From: Paenibacillus sp. JNUCC32
GTDB taxonomy: Bacteria; Bacillota; Bacilli; Paenibacillales; Paenibacillaceae
Direction of reading: 5' to 3'
Assembly: GCF_014863545.1 (NCBI RefSeq)
Contig: NZ_CP062260.1
Coordinates: 3,596,001-3,660,000 of the forward strand
DNA length: 64,000 nt
Shown: positions 17,881 through 27,214 of the stretch, one piece after another
Numbering within the stretch: position 1 is the first letter of the stretch
Layout of the letters: every line of letters starts with the position of its first letter
The notes under the pieces: generated by a model
The model's input: the letters and a program-made list of their open reading frames with translations, nothing else
Told to the model about the DNA's origin: nothing
The model's database searches: none
Translations under genes and position numbers: made by a program

Positions 17881-19364
17881 TATTGTCTGCCCCTTATCGC
17901 GTCTTTGGCTACGATGCGGTCGTCAAAATCAAGCACTTCGCCCGCAATCAGCTGATAGGTCTCATGACCTTTCCCCGCAATCAATACTACATCGCCCGGG
18001 CTTGCCATTTCAATAGCCTTTTCGATCGCTTTCCGGCGATCGACGATGAGCTTGTAGCTTTCGGTTGCCACACCGTCCTCAACCAATCCGGCCTCGATAT
18101 CCTTCAATATCAACTCCGGATCCTCGGTACGGGGATTATCGGAAGTTACCAATACAACATCGCTGTATTTCGCAGCGATTTTACCCATGATCGGCCGTTT
18201 GGTCCGGTCCCGGTCGCCCCCGCAGCCGAAAACGGTGAGCACCCGGCCTTCCGCGAATTCATTGACGGTGCGGAGCACATTTTCAAGTCCGTCCGGCGTA
18301 TGGGCATAATCCACGATCACGGCATACGGCTGGCCTTCATCCACGACCTCTACGCGGCCATCGACTCCGGGCACGGACTCCAGGCTGTTCTTGATATCTT
18401 CGAGCGGCACACCTTCCAGGAGCGCTGCCGCGATCGCAGCCATGGCGTTATATACGTTGAATTTCCCTACCATTCGAATCGAAATGTCCGCACTGCCGCG
18501 GAACGTATCCACATGGAACGAGGTGCCTTGCGCGGTGATCGATATATTGCTCGCCCGCACATCCGCATCTTCACCCAAACCGTAGGTAATCACTTCCGCC
18601 GCGGTCTGCTTGGCGAAATATGCCGAAGCATCGTCATCCGCATTCAGGACGGCATATTTGCGCGCGGATTCATCCTTGGCAAAAGCGTTGCCCAGCCGGG
18701 AGAAAAATAACCCTTTTGCGCCGCGGTATTCTTCCATCGTGTGATGATAGTCCAAATGGTCCTGGGTCAGATTCGTGAAGATGGCCGTCCGGAAATCCGT
18801 TCCCTTCACGCGCCCCTGTTCGAGCGCATGCGAGGATACCTCCATCACGCAGCACTCGGTGCCTGCATTGGCCATATCGTTCAAGTAACGCTGAAGCTCC
18901 AGCGCCTCGGGCGTCGTTCTCGGCATCGGGAAGGACTGGCCGCCGTATTTCATCTGAATCGTGCCGATCAATCCGGTTTTCAACCCGAAATCGTTCATGA
19001 TCGTCTCGATCAAATACGTTGTCGTTGTCTTGCCGTTCGTACCGGTTACGCCGATCATCTTCATGCGGGAGCTCGGCTGATGATAAAAGGCATTCGCCAA
19101 ACCCGCCATCGCGAAGCGGCTGTCTTTCACGATGACCTGCGGGAGGTCAACCTCCAGCTTGCGTTCAACGACCAGCGCCGCGGCGCCTTTGTCGGCGGCC
19201 TGGGCTGCAAACTGGTGTCCATCCACCGTATGGCCCGGCAGGCAAATGAACAAATCCCCCGGTTTTACTTGTCTGGAGTCTGTTTCTATCCCCGTAATTT
19301 CAACATCTCCGGATCCCTCGATAACAGCAGCGGCCAATACGGATGATAATTGCTTTAAGTTCAT
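17880..19364 (-). CDS. murE: UDP-N-acetylmuramoyl-L-alanyl-D-glutamate--2,6-diaminopimelate ligase MurE
   Basis: 494 residues. MurE adds the third stem residue. The DNPR motif (VTSDNPRTEDPELIL, about residue 410) is diagnostic for the meso-diaminopimelate-adding class, so the cell wall should be A1-gamma type. Other motifs: GVTGTNGKTTTTYLIETI, the NLTQDHLDYHHTMEEYRGAK block with the carbamylated lysine, and VDYAHTPDGLENVL. Preceded by a good AGAGAGGG ribosome-binding site 61 bases after spoVD. Confidence 0.97.
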   Translation of the reverse strand: MNLKQLSSVLAAAVIEGSGDVEITGIETDSRQVKPGDLFICLPGHTVDGHQFAAQAADKGAAALVVERKLEVDLPQVIVKDSRFAMAGLANAFYHQPSSRMKMIGVTGTNGKTTTTYLIETIMNDFGLKTGLIGTIQMKYGGQSFPMPRTTPEALELQRYLNDMANAGTECCVMEVSSHALEQGRVKGTDFRTAIFTNLTQDHLDYHHTMEEYRGAKGLFFSRLGNAFAKDESARKYAVLNADDDASAYFAKQTAAEVITYGLGEDADVRASNISITAQGTSFHVDTFRGSADISIRMVGKFNVYNAMAAIAAALLEGVPLEDIKNSLESVPGVDGRVEVVDEGQPYAVIVDYAHTPDGLENVLRTVNEFAEGRVLTVFGCGGDRDRTKRPIMGKIAAKYSDVVLVTSDNPRTEDPELILKDIEAGLVEDGVATESYKLIVDRRKAIEKAIEMASPGDVVLIAGKGHETYQLIAGEVLDFDDRIVAKDAIRGRQ

Positions 19365-19425
19365 TGTTATCCCTCTCTCTATATATCTGCATCATCCGCC
19401 CTTCGCTTGCCGACCGGATGATGCC

Positions 19426-21369
19426 TTAGTGTTCGTGCTTGGATTCCCCCGGGTCTTCACCCATGTAAATCCGAATGGTGGACCCTCGCTCCACCCGGCT
19501 TCCCGGCTTCGGCGCCTGGGAAATCACCGTATTGCCGGTTCCGGACTTGGCCAGCATGAAGTTCATATTCAAGTCCTCATACAGATCCTGAACGGTTGCA
19601 CCGACCAGGTTCGGTACGGTCACGGTCGGCGTCTCGCCGTACTTGTATTCGCGGGCAAGCTGGTCTTTGCGCGGCGGAACGTTCATATAGTGCAGCGCAT
19701 CCTCCAGGATATTCTGCACGATCGGGGCTGCCACGACGCCGCCGAACTGTATGCCTTTCGGGTTATCCACCGCCGTGTACACCACGATTTCCGGATCATC
19801 GGCTGGCGCGAATCCGATGAAGGAGACGATATGCTCGGTTGACGAGTAGCGGCCGTTAATCACCTTCTGGGCGGTACCGGTCTTCCCTCCCACACGATAA
19901 CCGTCGATGAAGGCCGGACGTCCGGTTCCTTTGGCGACGACGCTTTCGAGTGCCTCGCGCACTTGCTTGGAGGTTTCCTCCGAGATTACTTGTCTGACGA
20001 GCTCCGGTTTGATCTCCTCAACCGTCTCGCCCGTCTCCGGATTGACCCAAGCCTTGGCGACGTGCGGCTTGAACAGCTTACCGCCGTTAATGGCGGCGGA
20101 CACGGCCGCAACCTGCTGGATCGGCGTAACCGATACGCCTTGGCCAAACGCCGTTGTGGCCAGCTCCACAGGGCCAACGTTATCGGGCTTGAACAGAATG
20201 CCGTTCTCTTCCCCGTTCAAATCGATGCCCGTCTTCGCTCCAAAGCCGAAATCCCGGATATACTGGAACAGGCTTTCCTTGCCCAGCTTCTGGCCCAATG
20301 CCACAAAGCCCGGGTTGCAGGAGTTCTGCACAACCTCCATGAAGGTTTGACTGCCATGGCCGCCTTTCTTCCAGCAGCGCAGCCTGGCTCCGCCGACCTC
20401 TACCGCCCCGCTGTCGAAGAAATGGTCGTTCTTCAGATCGACCTTGTCCTCTTCGAGGGCAGCGGCAAGCGTAATAATCTTGAACGTCGAGCCCGGCTCA
20501 TAGGTCATCCAGATCGGCAAGTTGCGATTGTATGTCTCCGCTGAAAATTCCTGATAGTTGGCAGGGGAGTACCCCGGCCTGCTGGCCATCGCCAAAATCT
20601 CGCCCGTCTTCGGATTCATGGCAATCGACCATGCTCCATTCGCCTGGTACTTCACCATGGCCTGGTCAAGCTCCCTCTCCATGATGGACTGGATCGATTT
20701 ATCGATCGTCAGCTCCAGATTCAGACCGTCGCGGGGCTCTACGTATTTCTCCGAGGAGCCCGGCATGATTCTTCCGCCGGCATCGGACAAATAGGATATT
20801 CCGCCTTCGAAGCCCTTCAGCTTGTCGTCATGCATGGCTTCCAGGCCGGTGAGTCCCTGGCTGTAGGCTCCCGTAAACCCCAAAATATGGGCCGCGAGAT
20901 CGCCGTAGGGATAATACCGTTTGTTATCCTCAGCAACAACGATACCCGGCAGCTTCAAATCACGAATTTCCTGAGCCAGCTCCATCGTAATTTTTCGTCC
21001 ACCGGGATTTATCCGTTCCAACCTCGAACGTTTCGTAATGATCTTCTTGATATCGGCCTTGTCCATGCTGATCAGCCCGGCCAACGTCTCGGCTGTATGG
21101 TCCGGATCTTTGATTTGTACAGGAATCGCCCAAATGGTCGGTGTCGTTATATTCGTAACCAATGCGGTTCCGTTACGGTCCAGAATTTCGCCACGTTGTG
21201 CCGCGAACGGAATGTCGCGGCGCCAGAGGTCCTCCGCCTTCGCCGACAGCTCCGCGCCTTTCCCGATCTGCACATAGGCCAGTCTGACGATCAGCGCAGA
21301 GAACAGCAGGAGCAGCAGCAGCAGGCTCCAGAGCAGCCTTCTCCGCTGCGATACCTTGGATACTTTCAC
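19426..21369 (-). CDS. spoVD: Class B penicillin-binding protein SpoVD (stage V sporulation protein D)
   Basis: 647 residues. Class B transpeptidase with one N-terminal transmembrane helix, a dimerisation domain (about 55-220) and a transpeptidase domain holding PGSTFK, SCN and KTGTAQ, plus a single C-terminal PASTA domain (about residues 580-640) ending in a short charged tail. In B. subtilis, SpoVD works with the SEDS protein SpoVE in spore cortex synthesis, and both genes are present here. Start GTG with GGGAGGG upstream. The single PASTA domain and position after pbpB favour SpoVD over a second vegetative PBP. Confidence 0.9.
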   Translation of the reverse strand: MKVSKVSQRRRLLWSLLLLLLLFSALIVRLAYVQIGKGAELSAKAEDLWRRDIPFAAQRGEILDRNGTALVTNITTPTIWAIPVQIKDPDHTAETLAGLISMDKADIKKIITKRSRLERINPGGRKITMELAQEIRDLKLPGIVVAEDNKRYYPYGDLAAHILGFTGAYSQGLTGLEAMHDDKLKGFEGGISYLSDAGGRIMPGSSEKYVEPRDGLNLELTIDKSIQSIMERELDQAMVKYQANGAWSIAMNPKTGEILAMASRPGYSPANYQEFSAETYNRNLPIWMTYEPGSTFKIITLAAALEEDKVDLKNDHFFDSGAVEVGGARLRCWKKGGHGSQTFMEVVQNSCNPGFVALGQKLGKESLFQYIRDFGFGAKTGIDLNGEENGILFKPDNVGPVELATTAFGQGVSVTPIQQVAAVSAAINGGKLFKPHVAKAWVNPETGETVEEIKPELVRQVISEETSKQVREALESVVAKGTGRPAFIDGYRVGGKTGTAQKVINGRYSSTEHIVSFIGFAPADDPEIVVYTAVDNPKGIQFGGVVAAPIVQNILEDALHYMNVPPRKDQLAREYKYGETPTVTVPNLVGATVQDLYEDLNMNFMLAKSGTGNTVISQAPKPGSRVERGSTIRIYMGEDPGESKHEH

Positions 21370-21455
21370 CTAAGCTTCCCTCCCTGTTTGAACCCGAAAG
21401 CTCATGATATGCGTTCTTCACATGAGTATTCGGGACAAACCCGGGTTAGAACAAG

Positions 21456-23762
21456 CTATTCCCCTTCTGTATCGCCTTGTCCAGGGTCGTTTGCATCTGC
21501 TTCGTTATCGGGGGTTCCTTCCGTCTCTTTGTCGCCGGTTTCTTCCCCGTTCGCATTTTCGTTGCCATCGGAGGAGGTTTCATCGGTACTGCTGCTCCCC
21601 GTTATCAGCTCTTGAGCCGATTTCAGCGTTAATTGCACGATCCGCTGGCCATTCTCTTTGGCTTCCAATTGCGATGAAACGAAACCCTCGCCCTGAACGT
21701 TCACCTTTACTTTCATCAAGGTGAGCACCTCCATGGCGTCCCTAAGCGATTCTCCTTCTAAATTCGGGATTTTCATCGATGGGCTGTCCTCTGTAAGAAG
21801 ATAGATGCGCTGTCCAACGCTGATGGTCGCATTTGCGGGCGGATACTGCTCCTTCACGGTGCTTCCATTGCCCAATGTCTCAAACGCAACTCCGTCCTTC
21901 AACAGCTTCGCCTTTACTTCGCTGAGCTTCATTCCCGTAAAGTCCGGTGCTTTAAGGGAATCCTTCGGCGCCGTTCCCGTATTCGATTTTTCTTTGTCCT
22001 GAGTTTCAGTCGATTTGGGAACGCCCCAATAATTCAATGTCTTGGAGACGATTTCTTTGAAAATCGGTGCCGCCAGCGTTCCGCCGCCCTTCTCCACGTT
22101 AGGTTCGTCGATAATAACCAGCACGGCAATCTTCGGGTTTTCGACGGGTGCGTACCCGATGAACGAAACCACCTGTTTCGAACGGTCTTTATATCCGCCG
22201 CCGGATTTAATGGCGGTACCGGTTTTGCCCGCAACGCGGTATCCGTCGATATACGCAAGCTTGCCTGTGCCGTTTAATTGGTCGGCTACGACCTGCTCAA
22301 GGTAAGTCCCTGTTTCTCTTGCGGCTTCGGGAGATATGACCTGGCGCACGACTTTCGGCTCGATTTTCTGAACCTCGCCCGTGTTGGGGTCCTCGATCTC
22401 CTTCACCATATGCGGCTCCATGAGCTTGCCGCCGTTGGCAACGGCGGAAATGGCCGCAATCTGTTGTATAGGCGTTACGGATACGGCGTAACCGTAGGTC
22501 ATGGTTGAAATATCGGAATCATAGGTCATGTTCAAGGTACCGAGAATTTCCCCCGGCAGGTCAATATTCGTTTTCTCGGTAAAACCGAATTCCCGAATAT
22601 AATTGGTAAACCGCTCCTTGCCGAGCATCTCGTATCCGAGTTTAACAAAAGCAACGTTACTCGACTTTTTCACGCCGTCCAGGTAGGTGATCGGGCCCCA
22701 CCCTACGCTGTTAATGTCCCGGTGGGTTCTTCCCCCCGCTCTGATGGATCCGGATTGATAGATATCACCAGGGTTAAACAGCTTTTCCTGCACTGCGCTG
22801 GCCAGGGTTACAATTTTGAAGGTCGATCCCGGCTCATAGATGGACCGCACGGCATGGTTGATAAAATTCTTTTGATTCCACTTCGAATATGTATTGGGAT
22901 CAAAAGTCGGCATGTTGGCCATCCCCAGTATTTCCATCGTGTTCGGATCCGCCGCGATCACCGTCATGCTGATTGGTTTATATTGGTTATACGTGTCGCG
23001 CATCGCTTCCTCGATATAATACTGGATTGTATCGTCGGTCGTCAGTACTAAATTTTTCCCATTTATTGCAGGCTGGTATAAATCATCCTCGCTGGGCAGC
23101 TTGACTCCCTTCTTGTCGCTCTTGTAAGAAGCGAATCCGTCGGTCCCCTTCAACATCTCGTCATAAAACTGCTCAATGCCTCCGATCCCCTGTCCTTGAC
23201 GATCGGTATAACCCAGCATATGCGCGGCCAATGTCTCTTTGGGATAGAAGCGTTTCTGCTCGCGTTGAAAGCCGATGCCCGAATCGGGGACTTTGCCTGC
23301 GGCCTTCAATTTATCATTCAAGCTTTGGCTGAACGCTTTAACCTCTTCCATCTTCTCTTGGCTGATCTTCCATCCTTCGTTGCGGACTTCCACGCCCTTG
23401 AGGTATTCCCCGTCCTTGCCTTTGGCTTGTACCATTTCGCGAAGCTTATCCTCATCCTTGCCGAGGGTTTCGTGCAGCCCTTTAACGACCTCATCCTCCA
23501 GGCCGTTAGCCTGGATGACCGCAGGGTTTACTATGACCGTGAAGGCGGGGGCGTCCATGGCCAGGATGTCGCCGTCCCGGTCCATGATCGTACCGCGGGA
23601 TGCCGGCAAGTCCTGGGTTCTGGACCATTTCGCTAAGGCTTGTTCCTTCCAGAAGTCGTTATCGATCACCTGCAGCCAAAATACCCGACCAATCAATAAA
23701 GCAAAAAAGAGGGTTATACATCCCCCTATTAGCACGGTACGCAGTTTGATTTTTTTAATCAT
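21456..23762 (-). CDS. pbpB: Class B penicillin-binding protein PBP2B (FtsI-type divisome transpeptidase)
   Basis: 768 residues. PBP2B cross-links septal peptidoglycan. It has an N-terminal transmembrane helix (about 9-30), a pedestal domain, and transpeptidase motifs PGSTFK, KSSN and KTGTA. Two C-terminal PASTA domains span about residues 600-720 (DFTGMKLSEVKAKLL and IPNLEGESLRDAMEVL mark their starts). Beyond them is an unusual tail of about 47 residues rich in Asp, Glu, Gly, Ser and Thr. It lies 18 bases after ftsL, the standard divisome order. Confidence 0.95.
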   Translation of the reverse strand: MIKKIKLRTVLIGGCITLFFALLIGRVFWLQVIDNDFWKEQALAKWSRTQDLPASRGTIMDRDGDILAMDAPAFTVIVNPAVIQANGLEDEVVKGLHETLGKDEDKLREMVQAKGKDGEYLKGVEVRNEGWKISQEKMEEVKAFSQSLNDKLKAAGKVPDSGIGFQREQKRFYPKETLAAHMLGYTDRQGQGIGGIEQFYDEMLKGTDGFASYKSDKKGVKLPSEDDLYQPAINGKNLVLTTDDTIQYYIEEAMRDTYNQYKPISMTVIAADPNTMEILGMANMPTFDPNTYSKWNQKNFINHAVRSIYEPGSTFKIVTLASAVQEKLFNPGDIYQSGSIRAGGRTHRDINSVGWGPITYLDGVKKSSNVAFVKLGYEMLGKERFTNYIREFGFTEKTNIDLPGEILGTLNMTYDSDISTMTYGYAVSVTPIQQIAAISAVANGGKLMEPHMVKEIEDPNTGEVQKIEPKVVRQVISPEAARETGTYLEQVVADQLNGTGKLAYIDGYRVAGKTGTAIKSGGGYKDRSKQVVSFIGYAPVENPKIAVLVIIDEPNVEKGGGTLAAPIFKEIVSKTLNYWGVPKSTETQDKEKSNTGTAPKDSLKAPDFTGMKLSEVKAKLLKDGVAFETLGNGSTVKEQYPPANATISVGQRIYLLTEDSPSMKIPNLEGESLRDAMEVLTLMKVKVNVQGEGFVSSQLEAKENGQRIVQLTLKSAQELITGSSSTDETSSDGNENANGEETGDKETEGTPDNEADANDPGQGDTEGE

Positions 23763-23780
23763 CGGTCAAAACCTCACACT

Positions 23781-24194
23781 TCAATCATTTTGTCCCGAGT
23801 CTGAATCCTGTGTCCCGGTTGCTCCCGAGACAGGTGATAGATGGATCATGTTATCGTCCTCAATCGGCACATAACCGAGCTCTTTCGCCTTGTCCAATAC
23901 CTGCATCTCCAGCGTCTGCTTCTCTACCTGAAGTTGACTGATGTTTCGTTTAGCTTTAAGTATCTCATTCTCCGTCGCCTGGATCTGCCGGTTCAAGTCA
24001 TAGGAATGAACATGACTCATGCCGATGACGCCCATGACGGCAACCACGAACACCACGGACAACAAATACAGCAGCTTTTCTTTTTGCGGAAGCTGGGAAC
24101 GACGTTTAACGACTTTGGTCTTCTCGAGATAAGCGGACTGCTGCGTTTCCTTCTGTCTCTCCTGTACGGCTAAATTGCCGCGCGTGTAAGCCAT
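23781..24194 (-). CDS. ftsL: Cell division protein FtsL
   Basis: 137 residues. FtsL is a bitopic divisome protein that forms a coiled coil with DivIC and activates septal synthesis. The N-terminal cytoplasmic tail is basic, one transmembrane helix spans about residues 40-62 (LLYLLSVVFVVAVMGVIGMS), and a heptad-rich coiled coil follows (about 65-110). Sequence similarity in this family is low; the call rests on topology and on its fixed place between rsmH and pbpB. The C-terminal tail is acidic and Ser/Asp-rich. Confidence 0.92.
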   Translation of the reverse strand: MAYTRGNLAVQERQKETQQSAYLEKTKVVKRRSQLPQKEKLLYLLSVVFVVAVMGVIGMSHVHSYDLNRQIQATENEILKAKRNISQLQVEKQTLEMQVLDKAKELGYVPIEDDNMIHLSPVSGATGTQDSDSGQND

Positions 24195-24227
24195 GGCTGA
24201 TTCTCCTTCTTCAGGGATTTGATGTTT

Positions 24228-25181
24228 CTACAGTTTCTCCGCAATCCGCAGCTTCGCCGAACGCGCCCTTGGATTACTCTCAATTTCTTCCGCCGACGGG
24301 ATAAGCGGTTTACGGTTTACCAGCTTCAGATCGCCTTGGCCGCCTCCGCATACGCACATCGGAAAGTCTGGAGGGCACGTGCACTTGGGAATGTAACTGT
24401 TAAAAATCTGCTTGCATATCCGGTCTTCGAGCGAGTGGAAGGTAATAACAGAGACCCTTCCTCCCGGTGCTAGACATCTTACGGCTTGATGAAGCGCATC
24501 CTCGAAAGCGCCCAGCTCATCGTTTACCGCGATGCGAAATGCTTGAAAGCTTCGCTTCGCCGGGTGGCCGCCCGTTCTTCGAGCCGCGGCCGGTATCCCT
24601 TCCTTAATCATTTCGACAAGCTCTCCGGTTGTCTGAATAGGACTCTGTGCCCTTCTTTCAACGATGACCTTGGCAATCCGCCTTGAAAACTTCTCTTCGC
24701 CGTATTGGTACAATATCCGCGCGATTTCCTGTTCCGGCCATTCGTTTACAATCTTGGCTGCTGTAAGCTCGGCGGATTGATCCATCCGCATATCCAGCGG
24801 GGCATCATGATTGTAGCTAAACCCTCTCTCCCCTTCATCAAATTGCGGAGAAGATACGCCCAAATCGAACAGTATACCGTCAACTTGCGGCTGCCCGTTC
24901 TCGCCAGCCCCCACTTCGCGTCGGAGCACCTCCTCCAAATCGCGAAAATTGGTCTTAACGAGGGTGATCCGGTCCGCATAAGGCTTCATGGCCTCCCGGG
25001 CGTTATTCAATGCCCAGTCGTCTTGATCCAAAGCGATCAACCGGCCTTCCGAACTTAGTTGGGAAGCAATGAGCGAGCTGTGCCCCGCCCCCCCGAGCGT
25101 ACAGTCAACATATATACCGTCTGGTTTGATGCGCAGCCCTTCTGTCGCTTCTTGCTTAAGCACTGTGATGTGATGGAACAA
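24228..25181 (-). CDS. rsmH: 16S rRNA (cytosine-1402-N4)-methyltransferase RsmH
   Basis: 317 residues. RsmH (MraW) methylates C1402 in the decoding centre of 16S rRNA using S-adenosylmethionine. The SAM-binding [11 protein letters not shown], the [19 protein letters not shown] block, [27 protein letters not shown] region and [10 protein letters not shown] are clear. Start is TTG with GGAGGG eight bases upstream. The gene follows mraZ by 79 bases in the dcw operon. Confidence 0.97.
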   Translation of the reverse strand: MFHHITVLKQEATEGLRIKPDGIYVDCTLGGAGHSSLIASQLSSEGRLIALDQDDWALNNAREAMKPYADRITLVKTNFRDLEEVLRREVGAGENGQPQVDGILFDLGVSSPQFDEGERGFSYNHDAPLDMRMDQSAELTAAKIVNEWPEQEIARILYQYGEEKFSRRIAKVIVERRAQSPIQTTGELVEMIKEGIPAAARRTGGHPAKRSFQAFRIAVNDELGAFEDALHQAVRCLAPGGRVSVITFHSLEDRICKQIFNSYIPKCTCPPDFPMCVCGGGQGDLKLVNRKPLIPSAEEIESNPRARSAKLRIAEKL

Positions 25182-25260
25182 AGCTGCAGCCCTCCATTGT
25201 GTCTCTTACATGATTTTTAGTGTAACTTGTCCATTTCGATTACGGGATTTTCATAGCTGG

Positions 25261-25698
25261 TCATAAGTCAAAATCAAAGTCTACCAGCTTCTCAGCAATG
25301 TCGTTGAACGCTTCCTCCGACTGCTGATAGTAATTCTGCCATTGCTCCTTGCTCCAGATCTCCACGCGGCTCGATACGCCGATGACGACGCATTCCTTCT
25401 CGAGCTTGGCGAACTCGCGCAAATTGCCCGGCAAATTTACCCTTCCCTGTTTATCCCATTCACATTCCGTCGCTCCGGAGAAAAAAAACCGGGTGAATGC
25501 GCGTGCATCCGACTTCATGAGCGGTAGGGATTTGAGCTTCTGCTCCATGATGGCCCATTCTTCTTTGGGGTATACAAAGAGGCAATTGTCCAATCCGCGG
25601 GTTACGATAAACGAGGTGCCCAGGAGGTCGCGAAATTTAGCGGGGATGATGATTCTCCCCTTATCGTCGATGCTATGCTGAAACTCCCCCATAAACAT
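25261..25698 (-). CDS. mraZ: Transcriptional regulator MraZ
   Basis: 145 residues. MraZ is a two-domain AbrB-like DNA-binding protein that controls the dcw operon by binding direct repeats at its own promoter. Both halves are visible: [21 protein letters not shown] and [20 protein letters not shown]. The start MFMGEFQHS matches other Bacillales MraZ; AAGGAG lies eleven bases upstream, and a GTG four codons earlier overlaps that site. AAAGTGG repeats directly upstream are the likely autoregulatory sites. Confidence 0.96.
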   Translation of the reverse strand: MFMGEFQHSIDDKGRIIIPAKFRDLLGTSFIVTRGLDNCLFVYPKEEWAIMEQKLKSLPLMKSDARAFTRFFFSGATECEWDKQGRVNLPGNLREFAKLEKECVVIGVSSRVEIWSKEQWQNYYQQSEEAFNDIAEKLVDFDFDL

Positions 25699-25724
25699 CA
25701 GGCATTCCACTCCTTAACCCCGAT

Positions 25725-25754
25725 TCCCCACTTTGCACCACTTTCCACCACTTT
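25725..25754 (-). promoter_or_regulatory. MraZ-binding repeats (three 10-bp direct repeats) upstream of mraZ
   Basis: On the minus strand three consecutive 10-base units: AAAGTGGTGG, AAAGTGGTGC, AAAGTGGGGA. MraZ proteins are known to bind tandem short G-rich repeats at about one-helical-turn spacing, including AAAGTGG-type repeats in Mycoplasma. The array starts four bases downstream of a possible -10 element TATTAT and ends 26 bases before the mraZ ATG. Confidence 0.75.
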
Positions 25755-25837
25755 AGGATAATAGATTCGGCGTCAAGAATCAAATCCCTTCTGAGCTGCA
25801 TTTGTTTTTTTGGAACTTTCTCTCAGAACAACCGCGC

Positions 25838-25878
25838 AAAAAACCTCCTTTCATCCCGTCGGGGGATGGAAAGGAGGT
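25838..25878 (-). terminator. Terminator after ahcY
   Basis: A very strong hairpin on the minus strand: ACCTCCTTTCCATCCC pairs with GGGATGAAAGGAGGT (one bulged base), followed by TTTTTT. It isolates ahcY from the dcw operon. Confidence 0.92.
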
Positions 25879-25905
25879 CTGCAAATGATCTGAAGCTGCT
25901 GCGGT

Positions 25906-27174
25906 TTAATGCTGGGCCCAGCTGTCCAAGTAGGATTTCTGCTCAGCGCTCAGGCTGTCGATATGGATACCTAGACTTTCCAGTTTATATAATGCAACCT
26001 GTTGATCCAGCTCGTACGGAACATTCACGACGCGGTTGCCGATGCTCTTGTACTGATCATTCACGTGTTTGAGCGACAAGGCCTGAAGCGCAAACGTCAT
26101 ATCCATGATTTCTGCCGGATGTCCGTCCCCTGCCGCCAGATTCACCAAACGGCCTTCTGCAAGCAAGTAGATCTTACGGCCGTCCTTCAAATGGTATTCT
26201 TCGATATTGCGGCGAACCGTCCGAACCGATTGGGATCGCTCCGACAGATCCGGTTTGTTGACTTCCACATCGAAGTGCCCGGCATTGGACAAAATGGCGC
26301 CATCCTTCATGACATCAAAGTCTTCTCCGCTAATGACGTCGCGGTTGCCCGTGACGGTTACGAAAAAGTCTCCCCGTTTAGCCGCTTCGCGCATCGGCAT
26401 AACGTGGAAGCCGTCCATGTAAGCCTCAACCGCCTTGATCGGATCAATCTCGGTCACGATGACGTTGGCGCCGAGACCCTTGGCGCGCATCGCCACGCCT
26501 TTGCCGCACCAGCCATAGCCGACGACAACGACCGTTTTGCCTGCAACCACCAGGTTGGTCGTTCGGTTAATTCCGTCCCAGACCGATTGCCCCGTACCGT
26601 AACGGTTATCGAATAAGTATTTGCAGTACGCGTCATTCACGGCAACCATCGGGAATTTCAGAGCGCCCTCTTTCTCCAGCGATTTCAGGCGCAGAATGCC
26701 CGTCGTTGTCTCTTCGGCGCCGCCTCGCACTCCTTCTAGCAGATCCGTGCGCTCGGAGTGAAGGATCGTTACGAGATCTCCGCCATCATCGATGATCAGA
26801 TCCGGTCTCGTTTCCAGCGTCGAGATGAGGTGCTGCTTGTATTCCTCCGGATCCGGGTTGTACTTGGCAAACACCGTAATTCCGTCTTCCACCAACGCCG
26901 CGCATACATCATCCTGCGTAGACAGCGGATTGCTGCCGGTAATCGTCACTTCGGCTCCGCCGGCTTGGATGACCTTCGCCAGATACGCGGTCTTCGCTTC
27001 CAGATGCAGCGAGATGGCCACTTTCAAGCCTTTGAACGGTTGTTCTTTCTCGAATTGTTCGCGTACCCGGTTCAATACCGGCATGTGCGCCTGCACCCAA
27101 TCAATTTTGAGATGACCTTCCGGCGCCAGTTTCAGGTCGGCAATATTGCTGGTTTGTATTGATGATGAGCTCAT
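25906..27174 (-). CDS. ahcY: Adenosylhomocysteinase (S-adenosylhomocysteine hydrolase)
   Basis: 422 residues. AhcY is an NAD-dependent cytoplasmic enzyme that splits S-adenosylhomocysteine into homocysteine and adenosine, relieving product inhibition of methyltransferases. The NAD-binding VVVGYGWCGKGVAMRAKGLGA, substrate block NDAYCKYLFDNRYGTGQSVWDGI, NAGHFDVEV and the C-terminal LAAGDGHPAEIMD are diagnostic. B. subtilis instead uses the Pfs/LuxS route, so this gene distinguishes the lineage. It follows bshC by 40 bases and probably shares its transcript; the two genes link sulfur metabolism. Confidence 0.97.
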   Translation of the reverse strand: MSSSSIQTSNIADLKLAPEGHLKIDWVQAHMPVLNRVREQFEKEQPFKGLKVAISLHLEAKTAYLAKVIQAGGAEVTITGSNPLSTQDDVCAALVEDGITVFAKYNPDPEEYKQHLISTLETRPDLIIDDGGDLVTILHSERTDLLEGVRGGAEETTTGILRLKSLEKEGALKFPMVAVNDAYCKYLFDNRYGTGQSVWDGINRTTNLVVAGKTVVVVGYGWCGKGVAMRAKGLGANVIVTEIDPIKAVEAYMDGFHVMPMREAAKRGDFFVTVTGNRDVISGEDFDVMKDGAILSNAGHFDVEVNKPDLSERSQSVRTVRRNIEEYHLKDGRKIYLLAEGRLVNLAAGDGHPAEIMDMTFALQALSLKHVNDQYKSIGNRVVNVPYELDQQVALYKLESLGIHIDSLSAEQKSYLDSWAQH

Positions 27175-27214
27175 TTAACAGCCTCCTAGGATCTGATGTT
27201 TGAATTCCTGATCA

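Noticed and set aside
17826..18710. 294-codon plus-strand open frame antisense to murE
   Set aside because: Shadow of murE; no initiation signals and no family features.
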